Assembly: GCA_947500135.1 (NCBI GenBank) | Contig: CANMQX010000003.1 | Span: forward strand, 124,001-188,000 | DNA: 64,000 nt | Direction: 5' to 3' | Source of the DNA: an uncultured Paracoccaceae bacterium | Lineage (GTDB): Bacteria; Pseudomonadota; Alphaproteobacteria; Rhodobacterales; Rhodobacteraceae | Shown: positions 19,159 to 28,203 of the stretch, in pieces | Layout: each line of letters opens with the position of its first letter | How positions within the stretch are numbered: the first letter of the stretch is position 1 | Position numbers and translations under genes: made by a program | The notes under the pieces: model-generated | Told to the model about the DNA's origin: nothing | Seen by the model: only the letters and a program-made list of their open reading frames with translations | Database searches by the model: none

Positions 19159-20441
19159 GGGGTCACCAGAATATCCACCAATGCCCCTGCCATCACCTTT
19201 GCGCTGTCGATCATGTCATCGACACCCACATATTCATCCGGCTTATGCGCCAGCTCCAATATCCCCGGCCCATAGGCGATGCAGTTCTTCAACTTGCCAA
19301 TCCGGTCGATATGTTTCTGGTCATAGGTTCCGGGGGAAGCTACAAATTCCGCAGGCTTTCCAAGCACTTCTTCGATCTGCGCCGCGACTGTCTGCACCAC
19401 GGGTGCATTCCGGTCGGTCATGCTGGGCAGGACCATATTGATTTCGCGCAGGTCATAGTCGAACCGATCCCTATGCGCTTTCAACCCTTCAAGCAGCTCG
19501 GTCACCTCGCCCCGCACATCATCGATATTTTCCTCTGCCAGAAACCGCCGGTCGATCACGATCCGGCAGCTATCGGGGACGCAATGGGCGGGCAGGCCGG
19601 TGTAGTCGTCGGGCTGTTCCGGCTGGCCGCCATGGATCGAATTGATGTTCATCGTCGATGACCGCGCCCCTTCGGGCACGACCGGCATATCGGTCGTGCG
19701 CGCAGCCATGGCGGGGTAAAGCTCATCCTCGAACGCTGTCAGCACCGCCCCCATGTGCCGCACAGCGCAGTCGCCCAGAAACGGCATGGACCCATGGGCA
19801 ATCTCGCCAAATGTCTCGATCTCGGCCCACCAGCCGCCGCGATGGCCAAGACAGACGCGGTCCTTGTTCAAAGGCTCGGGGATGATCACATGCTGCACTC
19901 TTGCAGGGTCGAAATACCCTTGCTCGGCCAGATATGCGACGCCGCCATAACCACCGGATTCCTCATCCGCCGTGCCCGAAATCTCTATCGCCCCAGCGAA
20001 GTCTGGATAGGTGGCCAGAAACGCCTCTGCCGCGATGATGCTGGCCGCCAGCCCGCCTTTCATGTCGCAGGCCCCGCGCCCATAAATCTTGCCGTCTTCC
20101 AGTTCCCCGCCAAACGGGTCCTTGGTCCAGCCGGCCCCAACCTCGACCACATCAATATGGCTGTTGAAATGCACGCAATCGCCGGGGGCAGTGCCGTCGC
20201 GGCGGGCGACGATGTTCCAACGGGGATACGTGTCACTATCCCCCGGCGTGCCATGCGCCCGGATCAGTTCGGTCTGGAACCCGGACCGGCGCAGACGTCG
20301 GTCCAGATAGTCACAGATGTCGCGATAAAGCGCGCCGGGCGGATTTAGCGTGGGTATGCGGATCAGGTCTTGTGTCAACGCGATCAGGTCGTCGCGCCGA
20401 TCAAGGATTGCGGCATTAAGCGAAGTGATGTCTTGTCCCAT
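19146..20441 (-). CDS. M20-family deacylase/peptidase (ArgE/DapE type)
   Basis: 431 aa from ATG 20441 (the ORF track start at 20723 overlaps the divergent gene). Metal-binding motifs of the M20 family are all visible: HFNSHIDVV, GRGACDMKGG and GTADEESGG, with the later dimerisation lid and a C-terminal AYGPGILELAHKPDEY. Such enzymes remove acyl groups from amino acids or cleave dipeptides in the cytoplasm. The C-terminal codons (TPSRA, stop) come from the palindromic repeat. Divergent from hydantoinase A; together they could serve hydantoin or N-carbamoyl/N-acyl amino acid breakdown (inference). Confidence 0.85.
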   Translation of the reverse strand: MGQDITSLNAAILDRRDDLIALTQDLIRIPTLNPPGALYRDICDYLDRRLRRSGFQTELIRAHGTPGDSDTYPRWNIVARRDGTAPGDCVHFNSHIDVVEVGAGWTKDPFGGELEDGKIYGRGACDMKGGLAASIIAAEAFLATYPDFAGAIEISGTADEESGGYGGVAYLAEQGYFDPARVQHVIIPEPLNKDRVCLGHRGGWWAEIETFGEIAHGSMPFLGDCAVRHMGAVLTAFEDELYPAMAARTTDMPVVPEGARSSTMNINSIHGGQPEQPDDYTGLPAHCVPDSCRIVIDRRFLAEENIDDVRGEVTELLEGLKAHRDRFDYDLREINMVLPSMTDRNAPVVQTVAAQIEEVLGKPAEFVASPGTYDQKHIDRIGKLKNCIAYGPGILELAHKPDEYVGVDDMIDSAKVMAGALVDILVTPSRA

Positions 20442-20486
20442 GACCCAACTATTGGCCATATGCGCCAAACCCGCAATGGAGGTTTC

Positions 20487-22487
20487 ATGGCATATTTTCT
20501 GGGTGTCGATACCGGGGGCACCTATACCGATGCGGTGCTGCTGGATGAGGCGGCAGATCAGGTCATTGCCACGGCAAAGGCGCTGACGACCCGGCCCGAC
20601 CTTGCGGCAGGCGTGGGTGCTGCGATTGATGCCGCGTTGGCCAGTGCTGACGTGCCGGTGGATCAGGTTGCGATGGTGTCGCTTTCCACCACGCTGGCCA
20701 CCAATGCATTGGTCGAAGGGCAAGGCGGGCGCGTCGCACTGGTGGCCATTGGCTTTGCAGACGGTGAATTAAGCCGTGCAGGCTTGGCGGATGCGATGGG
20801 CGATGATCCGGTGATCCGCATCGCGGGCGGTCACGACCATGGCGGGGCCGAAAAGCAACCTTTGGATCTGGACGCTTTGGCCGATGCATTGGGCGCGCTT
20901 GATGCCGGAGTCACCGGCGTTGCCGTTGCTGCCAGCTTTGCCGCGCGCAATCCGGTGCATGAGGTTGCCGCCCGTGATCTGATCCGCGCCAGGACTGGTA
21001 AACCCGTGACCTGTGGGCATGAGTTGTCCAATGCATTGGGTGGCCCGAAACGTGCCCTGACCGCCGTGCTGAATGCCCGGCTGATTGGCCTGATTGATGG
21101 GTTAATCACCGCATGTGAAGGGCACCTGACCCAGTTGGGGATCACCGCCCCATTGATGGTTGTGCGCGGCGATGGCGCCTTGATCTCCGCTGATCTGGCC
21201 CGCGCCAAACCGATTGAAACCATCCTTAGTGGGCCAGCCGCATCGGTGGCGGGGGCCAGTTGGCTGACCGGTGCAAAGGCTGCGCTGGTCAGCGATATTG
21301 GCGGCACCACTACGGATGTCTGCCTGTTGCAGGACGGCAAGCCGCAGATTGATCCGCAAGGCGCGCAGGTTGGCCCGTACCGCACCATGGTAGAGGCCGT
21401 GGCGATGCGCACAACAGGTCTTGGCGGCGATAGCGAGGTGCATGTCACCGAAGGGCTGGCCGGGGGGCTGCGCCTGGGGCCGCGTCGGGTCATGCCCATT
21501 GCCCTGGCGGCAAGGAAACACCCACAGCTTATTCATGACAGCTTGGATAAGGCGTTGGCATTGGACGTACCCGCCCTTGATGGCGGAAAGTTTGTGCTGC
21601 CCGTGGTGCCGGATATTCCTGACGGGCTTGACCCGCGCGAGAAGGCGGTGATGGAAAGGCTGGCCGCCGGGCCAATGCGCCTGGGGCAGGCTGCGGTGAC
21701 CCGGCTGGAGGGGGCAGCCCTGAACCGCCTGATCACACGCGGGATGGTGATGTTGGCGGGGATCACCCCATCGGATGCCTGCCACACGCTTGGCTTGTTG
21801 GCCGACTGGGATCATGACGCCGCCACCAAGGCACTGACACTGGCAGCCCGACAGCGCACCGGTGCAGGCCAGCGGATCGCGGTAGATGCCAGGACGCTGG
21901 CGCAGATGATCGTCGATCAGTTAACCGCCCAGACCGTTGATTGCCTGCTGCAAACGGCCTTTGCCGAAGATGGTTGGGGCGATGACCCTGCCAGTCTGGT
22001 CCAGCATCCGCTGACCGTTGCCGGGCTGAACCGGCACAAAGGTCTGATCAGGGTCGAGATGGCGCTGGGACTGTCGGTCATCGGGCTGGGCGCCTCTGCC
22101 ACGACCTATTATGGGGCGGTGGGTGACAGGTTGGGCACGCAGATGATCCTGCCGGAACATGCCGGTGTGGCCAATGCCGTGGGGGCCGTGGTGGGGCAGG
22201 TCGCGATGCGGGCGACAGGGTCGGTGACATCCGCAGGTGGTGGTCGATACCTTGCGCATTTGCGTGACGGGCCAGCCCCATTTGATCTGCCCGATGACGC
22301 GATTGCCGCGCTCACAACCGCCTTGCAAGATGAGGCGACAGCGCGCGCCCACGCGTCGGGTGTGGATACGCCGCAATTGCGCGTGGATTGCGAAAGGTCA
22401 GAGGCGAATGTCGAAGGTCAGGCGATGTTTGTGTCGGCGGATATCACCGTGACAGCCAGCGGGCGGCCTCGGATTGCACTTGGCTGA
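20487..22487 (+). CDS. Hydantoinase A/oxoprolinase family protein
   Basis: 666 aa. ATG 20487 follows TGGAGG by four bases; the ORF track start at 20370 is upstream of this. The N-terminal FLGVDTGGTYTDAVLLDE is the ASKHA-type ATP-binding signature of HyuA, and VSDIGGTTTDVCLLQDG in the middle is the second phosphate loop. HyuA subunits perform ATP-dependent ring opening of hydantoins or 5-oxoproline, normally with HyuB. No hyuB is present here, so this may be a stand-alone variant. Residues 480-666 are less typical. Confidence 0.85.
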   Translation: MAYFLGVDTGGTYTDAVLLDEAADQVIATAKALTTRPDLAAGVGAAIDAALASADVPVDQVAMVSLSTTLATNALVEGQGGRVALVAIGFADGELSRAGLADAMGDDPVIRIAGGHDHGGAEKQPLDLDALADALGALDAGVTGVAVAASFAARNPVHEVAARDLIRARTGKPVTCGHELSNALGGPKRALTAVLNARLIGLIDGLITACEGHLTQLGITAPLMVVRGDGALISADLARAKPIETILSGPAASVAGASWLTGAKAALVSDIGGTTTDVCLLQDGKPQIDPQGAQVGPYRTMVEAVAMRTTGLGGDSEVHVTEGLAGGLRLGPRRVMPIALAARKHPQLIHDSLDKALALDVPALDGGKFVLPVVPDIPDGLDPREKAVMERLAAGPMRLGQAAVTRLEGAALNRLITRGMVMLAGITPSDACHTLGLLADWDHDAATKALTLAARQRTGAGQRIAVDARTLAQMIVDQLTAQTVDCLLQTAFAEDGWGDDPASLVQHPLTVAGLNRHKGLIRVEMALGLSVIGLGASATTYYGAVGDRLGTQMILPEHAGVANAVGAVVGQVAMRATGSVTSAGGGRYLAHLRDGPAPFDLPDDAIAALTTALQDEATARAHASGVDTPQLRVDCERSEANVEGQAMFVSADITVTASGRPRIALG

Positions 22488-22566
22488 CACTCACTTTCCC
22501 GTCAGGAACATTGCGCCAGCCGGGCACATCGGCCACAAGGTCGCAGCGTTCTGACAGAAAGACCTG

Positions 22567-23175
22567 ATGCTCGACCGACTTGCCCGCCAGATCATTGATC
22601 CACCGTTGAACCAACTGGGGCGCGGCCTTGCCATGCGTGGGGTCAGTGCCGATGGGGTGACGCTGGCCGGATTGGTGCTGGGGTTGCTGGCGGCCGTGAT
22701 GATCGCGCTGGGCGCGCCGGGTCTTGCCCTGATCCCGCTATTGGCCAGCCGATTGGCCGATGGGTTGGACGGGGCCGTGGCGCGTGCCACGCGCAAGACC
22801 GACTTTGGCGGATACCTTGATATTGCGGCGGATTTTCTGTTTTACGGTGCGATCCCCTTGGGCTTTGTGCTGGCCGATCCGGTTGTCAACGGGGCCGCAG
22901 GGGCATTTTTGCTGACGGCCTTCTATTTCAACGGCACCAGCTTTCTGGGCTATGCCATTCTGGCCGAAAAGCACGGGCACAAGACGGACGCGCAGGGCCA
23001 GAAATCGCTTTATTACTCAAACGGCATTCTGGAAGGGACCGAGACGATCATCTTCTTCATCCTTCTGTGCCTGTTGCCGCACCACTTCGCGTTGATGTCA
23101 TGGGTCTTTGGTGCGCTTTGCTTTGCCACAGCGACCTTACGCATCTACGCTGCCAAAAAAATCTATACCGACTAA
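22567..23175 (+). CDS. ynjF: CDP-alcohol phosphatidyltransferase family protein (YnjF-like)
   Basis: 202 aa with about five or six membrane helices. The family signature DGLDGAVARATRKTDFGGYL followed by DIAAD supplies the metal-binding aspartates. It would transfer a phosphatidyl or similar group from a CDP-alcohol to an unknown acceptor. It stands next to ynjBCD-like genes, as ynjF does in Escherichia coli, which supports the name. The ribosome site is weak (GAAAGACC). Confidence 0.82.
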   Translation: MLDRLARQIIDPPLNQLGRGLAMRGVSADGVTLAGLVLGLLAAVMIALGAPGLALIPLLASRLADGLDGAVARATRKTDFGGYLDIAADFLFYGAIPLGFVLADPVVNGAAGAFLLTAFYFNGTSFLGYAILAEKHGHKTDAQGQKSLYYSNGILEGTETIIFFILLCLLPHHFALMSWVFGALCFATATLRIYAAKKIYTD

Positions 23176-23184
23176 AGGATCGAC

Positions 23185-24387
23185 ATGATGAAACACCTCG
23201 CCGTTCTGGCCGCGTTGCTGGCCCCCTTGCCCGCATTGGCAGACCCTGATCCCGCCGATTGGGATGCCGTCACAGCCGAGGCCGAAGGCCAGACCGTTTA
23301 CTGGAACGCATGGGGTGGATCGACCACGACCAATGATTTTATCGCATGGGTCGGTGACCGCGTGGCCGAGGATTACGGCGTCACGCTGGAACATGTAAAG
23401 CTGACGGACACTGCCGATGCGGTCACCCGTGTGTTGTCCGAAAAGCAGGCGAGCGAAAATGACGATGGTGCCATCGACATGATTTGGATTAACGGGGCGA
23501 ATTTTGCCGCGATGAAAGAGGCTGATCTGCTTTTCGGCCCTTATGCTGAACAGCTGCCGAACTGGGCTGCCGTGGATTATGAGGGCAAGTCGGTGCAGAC
23601 CGATTTCACCGTACCGGTTGAAGGCTATGAAAGCCCCTGGGCCATGGCGCAGGTGGTCTTTGTCCATGACACGGCGGATATGCCCGACAGCTTGGGGTCG
23701 ATGCAGGCGCTTCTGGAATGGACAAAGGCCAATCCGGGGCGGTTCAGCTATCCGCAGCCACCGGATTTTCTGGGCACGACGTTTCTGAAACAGGTGTTGG
23801 TTGATATCCTGCCCGATCCTGCTGTTCTGGCGGAACCGGTCAGTGATGACACGTATGATGACGTGACCGCACCGCTTTGGGCCTATCTGGATGCGCTGAC
23901 GCCGAACCTTTGGCGTGAAGGCAAGGCATACCCGGCCACCGGCACGGCCATGTTCCCGCTGATCGCGGATGGCGAGTTGGATTTGTCGATTTCGTTCAGT
24001 CCAGGTGCTGCATCGACAGCGATCGCCAATAGTGAACTGCCCCCAACAGTGCGCACATTCGTGCTGGACAAGGGCACAATCGGCAACGCGTCTTTCGTGG
24101 CGATCCCTTACAATTCAGGCTCCAAGGCCGGTGCTATGGTCGTCGCCAATTTCCTGATGTCACCCGAAGCACAAGCGCGCGCGCAGGACCCTGACGTGCT
24201 GGGCTATGGTACGGTGCTGAATATGGACGCCCTGTCTGACGCAGATCGCGCGCTGTTTGATGCGCTGGACCTTGGTGTTGCGACACTGTCACCAGCAGAG
24301 CTTGGCACCGTGCAGGCCGAACCGCATCCCAGCTGGATGACCCGGATCGGCGATGACTGGATGACCCGCTACGGCGTTGCGCAGTAA
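23185..24387 (+). CDS. ynjB: YnjB-like ABC transporter substrate-binding protein
   Basis: 400 aa periplasmic binding protein with signal peptide MMKHLAVLAALLAPLPALA. The mature start (GQTVYWNAWGGSTTTNDFI) and AAWKG-like core resemble YnjB and other iron/thiamine-type binding proteins. It is first of a binding protein-permease-ATPase set; the ligand is unknown. Nine bp separate it from ynjF, and the permease ORF begins before its stop, so the four genes look like one operon. Confidence 0.87.
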   Translation: MMKHLAVLAALLAPLPALADPDPADWDAVTAEAEGQTVYWNAWGGSTTTNDFIAWVGDRVAEDYGVTLEHVKLTDTADAVTRVLSEKQASENDDGAIDMIWINGANFAAMKEADLLFGPYAEQLPNWAAVDYEGKSVQTDFTVPVEGYESPWAMAQVVFVHDTADMPDSLGSMQALLEWTKANPGRFSYPQPPDFLGTTFLKQVLVDILPDPAVLAEPVSDDTYDDVTAPLWAYLDALTPNLWREGKAYPATGTAMFPLIADGELDLSISFSPGAASTAIANSELPPTVRTFVLDKGTIGNASFVAIPYNSGSKAGAMVVANFLMSPEAQARAQDPDVLGYGTVLNMDALSDADRALFDALDLGVATLSPAELGTVQAEPHPSWMTRIGDDWMTRYGVAQ

Positions 24388-26161
24388 ACAAGTGTCGGGC
24401 TTGGCGCCGTCGCGTCCCGGACCTGATCCGGGACCTCTACCCGAGCCAGGAGGCCCCGGTTCAAGCCCGGGGCGCCGTCGCTTTCCACCGGCACTGCCGG
24501 TCCTGACACTGTTGGTCATGCTTGGCCCGGTGGTTGCTGGGCTTTGGGGCACACTATTGCCCGCCTTCGGCCATTTGCCTGCCGCTGGCATCACTGGCCC
24601 TTCACTGGACCCGTTTCGCGACTTGTTTGATTGGGCGGGCCTGCCGCGCGCGATGCTCTTATCGGTCAGCACCGGGTTGATCGCCACGGCAGTTTCCCTG
24701 CTGATTGTGATGCTGATCACTGCTGGATGGTCGGGCACGCGCCCGTTTCGTCTGCTGGAGCGGTTGTTATCCCCACTTTTGTCCGTGCCGCATGCGGCAG
24801 CGGCGTTTGGATTGGCGTTCCTGATCGCACCGTCAGGTTGGTTGTCGCGCCTTGTGTCGCCAGGGCTGACAGGTTGGGACCGTCCGCCAGACCTCTTGAT
24901 TGTGCAGGACACATGGGGCCTGACGATGACGGCGGGCCTGATTGTCAAAGAGGTGCCATTCCTGTTGCTGATCACACTGGCCGCATTGGGGCAGGCAGAT
25001 GCAAGGCGCAGTGTGGTGATTTCACAAGCGTTGGGATACGGGCGGTTGACCGGATGGCTCAAAACCGTGTTTCCGCGGGTCTATGCCCAGATCAGGCCAC
25101 CGATTTACGTCGTTCTGGCCTATTCGATGTCTGTTGTGGATGTGGCCGTAATCCTGGGTCCGAACACGCCACCGCCCCTATCTGTCCAGATCGTCAAATG
25201 GATGTCCGATCCTGACCTGGCGATGCGTTTGGAAGGGGCGGCAGGGGCGTTGCTACAACTGCTGCTGGTAATCGGCGCGCTGGTATTTTGGCGGCTGGGC
25301 GAAATGGCCGCGCGCGTCATTGGCCAGCGCTGGATCATTGCTGGCCGCAGGGGCCGGTTTGACGCGATCACGGCGCAAATTGCCCTGGGGTTAGGCACCG
25401 CAAGTGCGCTCGCCGTTTTGTTGGGGGTCGTTGTTCTGACGATCTGGTCATTTGCTGGCTATTGGGGCTTTCCTGACGCGCTGCCCGATCAGCTGACATG
25501 GCGCAATTGGATGCGCCATGGCCCCGGCACGATGGAGGCGTTGGGCGAGACTGCGTTGATTGCGGGCATTGTTGCCCTTGCCGCGCTGATCCTGACCATC
25601 GGCTGCCTTGAGGCTGAATACCGTTATGGTCTGCATATCAGCCAGCGCGGGATCTGGTTGTTGTATCTGCCACTTCTGATCCCGCAAACGGCCTTTCTGC
25701 CGGGTCTGCAAACACTCTTGTTGGGGATCGGGGCCGATGTGGGCCGTGGTCCGGTGATGGCCGCGCATCTGGTGTTTGTGCTGCCATATGTTTTCCTGTC
25801 GCTGGCCGATCCGTTCCGGGCCTGGGACGTGCGGATGGGTACCATTGCCGCCGCCTTGCGGGCCAGCCCGAACGGCGTGCTGTGGCGGGTCCGCTTGCCG
25901 ATGCTGCTGCGCCCGATTCTGACGGCGTTGGCAGTGGGTCTGGCAGTGTCCGTCGGGCAATACCTGCCCACCCTGCTGATCGGTGGTGGGCGGGTTGCGA
26001 CCCTGACAACCGAAGCCGTCGCGCTGGCATCCGGCGGGGACAGGCGGGCAATTGGCGTGTATGGGCTGATGCAAACCGGGGCCGCGCTGGTGCCTTTTGC
26101 GCTGGCATTGCTGGTGCCAGCCGTGGTGTGGCGTAACAGACGGGGACTGCGACATGGATAA
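24377..26161 (+). CDS. ynjC: YnjC-like ABC transporter permease, two fused halves
   Basis: Up to 594 aa with about twelve membrane helices in two homologous halves, as in YnjC and ThiP. The EAA-type loops lie at about residues 215-240 (ALGYGRLTGWLKTVFPRVYA) and 490-515. The start is uncertain: TTG 24377 or GTG 24392 are the only starts that keep the first helix (LPVLTLLVMLGPVVAG) whole; ATG 24518 would cut it. Either upstream start makes the N-terminal ~35 residues (GPDPGPLPEPGG...) a translation of a palindromic repeat. Confidence 0.85.
   Translation: MRSKQVSGLAPSRPGPDPGPLPEPGGPGSSPGRRRFPPALPVLTLLVMLGPVVAGLWGTLLPAFGHLPAAGITGPSLDPFRDLFDWAGLPRAMLLSVSTGLIATAVSLLIVMLITAGWSGTRPFRLLERLLSPLLSVPHAAAAFGLAFLIAPSGWLSRLVSPGLTGWDRPPDLLIVQDTWGLTMTAGLIVKEVPFLLLITLAALGQADARRSVVISQALGYGRLTGWLKTVFPRVYAQIRPPIYVVLAYSMSVVDVAVILGPNTPPPLSVQIVKWMSDPDLAMRLEGAAGALLQLLLVIGALVFWRLGEMAARVIGQRWIIAGRRGRFDAITAQIALGLGTASALAVLLGVVVLTIWSFAGYWGFPDALPDQLTWRNWMRHGPGTMEALGETALIAGIVALAALILTIGCLEAEYRYGLHISQRGIWLLYLPLLIPQTAFLPGLQTLLLGIGADVGRGPVMAAHLVFVLPYVFLSLADPFRAWDVRMGTIAAALRASPNGVLWRVRLPMLLRPILTALAVGLAVSVGQYLPTLLIGGGRVATLTTEAVALASGGDRRAIGVYGLMQTGAALVPFALALLVPAVVWRNRRGLRHG
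24403..24481. repeat. CCCGGG-rich palindromic repeat, copy 2, inside ynjC
   Basis: GTCCCGG...CCGGGACCTC and a partner arm GAGGCCCCGG...CCCGG enclose a short spacer, matching copies 1 and 3 in outline. It is bordered on both sides by the identical 11-mer GGCGCCGTCGC (24403-24413 and 24471-24481), which could be a target-site duplication or part of the element. The reading frame of ynjC runs through it without a stop. Confidence 0.8.
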
Positions 26162-26789
26162 GGGGTTATCGCTGCGGCATGTGACGATCAGCAAAGGCGG
26201 CGCGCCGTTGCTATCGGTGCATCACGATATCGGCCCGGGCGAGGTTTTGACGGTCATGGGGCCATCCGGCGTCGGCAAATCAACCCTGCTGGCCTTTATC
26301 ACTGGCACACTGGCCCCGGATTTTCAGGCAATGGGTGAGGTTTGGCTGGATGGGCATGATATCACCCACGCCCCACCGCATCAGCGGCGCGTGGGTATCC
26401 TGTTTCAGGATGATCTGCTGTTTCCGCATCTGTCGGTTGGCGCCAATCTGGCCTTTGGGTTGCAATCGGGTGGGACGACAACCGAACGCAAGGCAAAAAT
26501 CGCCGAGGCGCTGGACGAGGTCGGCCTGAGCGGTTTCGAAACCCGTGATCCCGCAACCCTGTCAGGCGGGCAAAAGGCGCGCGTGGCCCTGATGCGGATG
26601 CTCTTGTCAGAACCATGCGGACTGCTGCTGGACGAACCGTTTTCGCGGCTGGATGCAGCCCTGCGCGCGCAAGTGCGGGACATGGTTTTTGACCGGGCAA
26701 GGGCGCGCGAATTGCCTGTGTTGATGGTCACGCATGACGCCGAAGATGCCCGGGCAGCAGGCGGTGTAATCGTGACATTGGGCGACTGA
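26154..26789 (+). CDS. ynjD: YnjD-like ABC transporter ATP-binding protein
   Basis: 211 aa from ATG 26154, which overlaps the ynjC stop by 8 bp; the ORF track start at 26097 lies within ynjC. It has Walker A GPSGVGKST, Q-loop ILFQDDLLFPHLSVG, signature LSGGQKAR, Walker B LLLDEPFSRLD and a switch histidine (VTHDAEDA). It powers the YnjBC transporter at the inner membrane. Confidence 0.93.
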   Translation: MDKGLSLRHVTISKGGAPLLSVHHDIGPGEVLTVMGPSGVGKSTLLAFITGTLAPDFQAMGEVWLDGHDITHAPPHQRRVGILFQDDLLFPHLSVGANLAFGLQSGGTTTERKAKIAEALDEVGLSGFETRDPATLSGGQKARVALMRMLLSEPCGLLLDEPFSRLDAALRAQVRDMVFDRARARELPVLMVTHDAEDARAAGGVIVTLGD

Positions 26790-26887
26790 CGGTCCAACCC
26801 GTTCTGCAACCGGCCTGAGAATTCAGATGCAAATCAGTTCGCTGGCCCTGCGACCTTTCTTTACGACACCAAAGGCGCGAACGGACT

Positions 26888-28165
26888 CTAGCGAAGCTTT
26901 TCAAGCAGCGAATAGTAGATCATTCCCATGGCCACCATCAGGCTGCCTGCACGCCGCCCAAACGGCAGGCGCAGGTGTTTGACATTCGCGAAGACATCAA
27001 AACGTTCCAGATGGCCTGTAATGGCTTCGGCCATGACTTCACCCAGAATATGGGTGAGCGCGATGCCGTGGCCGGAAAAGCCCTGAACGTAGAACACGTT
27101 GTCAGAGAGCTTGCCGACCTCGGGGATGCGGTTGATGATGATACCGTCCATCCCGCTCCAGGAATAGTCGATCTTGACGCCTTTTAGGCGGGAGAACGTG
27201 CGTTCCAGCGCCGGGCGCAGCTCTGCCTCAATGTTTTTGGTATTCACGCCAGAGTAGTTCGTGCCACCGCCAAACAGCAGCCGCTTGTCAGCGGTCAGGC
27301 GATAGTAATCAAGCACAAACCGGGAATCATACACAGCGATATCCTTTGGGTTGATCTTATCTGCCATGTCCCCCAACGGCGCTGTCGCCATGATGCTGAG
27401 TGATGCCGGAAATAACGCGCCTCCCAGCCGTTTTTGGTCCAGCAGGTGATATGCATTCCCAGCGACCATCACCGCATTGGCGGTCACAGAACCGTTCTGT
27501 GTCACAACGCGCGGTGTTGCCCCATGTTCGATACGTGTCACTTCGGATTGTTCAAAAATAAGCGTGCCCGCACCAGCCGCCGCGCGTGCCTCGCCCAGGC
27601 ACAGGTTTAGCGAATGCACATGCATGTTCTTGCTATTCAGCAATCCACCACAATAGAGGTCGGTTTCCAGATATTCGGGCATCTGTTGTGCGTCGAGCAT
27701 GGTCAGCACATCACCCATGCCCCGGCGCTGGCCTTCCTCGTATATCTGGGTGAGCTCTTTCATATGGCTTGGTTTCATCGCTGTTTGCATCTGGCCAAAC
27801 TTCAAATCGCAGTCGATGCCGTATTTCTTGACGCGCTGCTGAATGATGTCGTGGCCGCGCCACCGTAGGTCCCAGACAAAATCATCTGCGGCACTTCCCA
27901 GGGTTTTGCGAAACTCTCGTGCCATAGCCTTGTCGCCGGAAAGGCTACCGGTGATCTGGCCGCCGTTGCGACCCGTAGCACCCCAACCAATTTTCTTGGC
28001 CTCCAGCACAGCGACGTTAAGCCCGCGTTCGGTCAATTCCACTGCTGCAGAGACACCGGAAAACCCACCACCGATGATCACGACGTCAACGCGGTGATCC
28101 CCGGTCAGTGCCGGATAGGCCGTGGTATCGTTGCGCGTCGCGGCATAGTAGCTGGTCGTGTGCAA
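26888..28165 (-). CDS. FAD-dependent oxidoreductase, gamma-glutamylputrescine oxidase-like
   Basis: 425 aa DAO-family flavoprotein. The N-terminal dinucleotide fold VVIIGGGFSGVSAAVELTER and the following WGATGRNGGQITG are typical of PuuB/OrdL-type oxidases, as is FVQGFSGHGIALT-like sequence near the C-terminus. PuuB oxidises gamma-glutamylputrescine to the aldehyde with release of hydrogen peroxide and ammonia. The next gene upstream on the same strand is an acetylpolyamine amidohydrolase, which supports a polyamine role. No puuA or puuD is in view. Confidence 0.85.
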   Translation of the reverse strand: MHTTSYYAATRNDTTAYPALTGDHRVDVVIIGGGFSGVSAAVELTERGLNVAVLEAKKIGWGATGRNGGQITGSLSGDKAMAREFRKTLGSAADDFVWDLRWRGHDIIQQRVKKYGIDCDLKFGQMQTAMKPSHMKELTQIYEEGQRRGMGDVLTMLDAQQMPEYLETDLYCGGLLNSKNMHVHSLNLCLGEARAAAGAGTLIFEQSEVTRIEHGATPRVVTQNGSVTANAVMVAGNAYHLLDQKRLGGALFPASLSIMATAPLGDMADKINPKDIAVYDSRFVLDYYRLTADKRLLFGGGTNYSGVNTKNIEAELRPALERTFSRLKGVKIDYSWSGMDGIIINRIPEVGKLSDNVFYVQGFSGHGIALTHILGEVMAEAITGHLERFDVFANVKHLRLPFGRRAGSLMVAMGMIYYSLLEKLR

Positions 28166-28203
28166 AGCTGTGATCCTTCAAGATAGTTGTTTCGGGGCGA
28201 AAC

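Noticed and set aside
22450-22610. Minus-strand frame at the hyuA-ynjF junction that reads like plausible protein (EHQVFLSERCDLVADVPGW)
   Set aside because: It is short, antisense to the ends of two good genes, lacks a convincing start and matches no family I know. It could be a relic, but the evidence is too thin.
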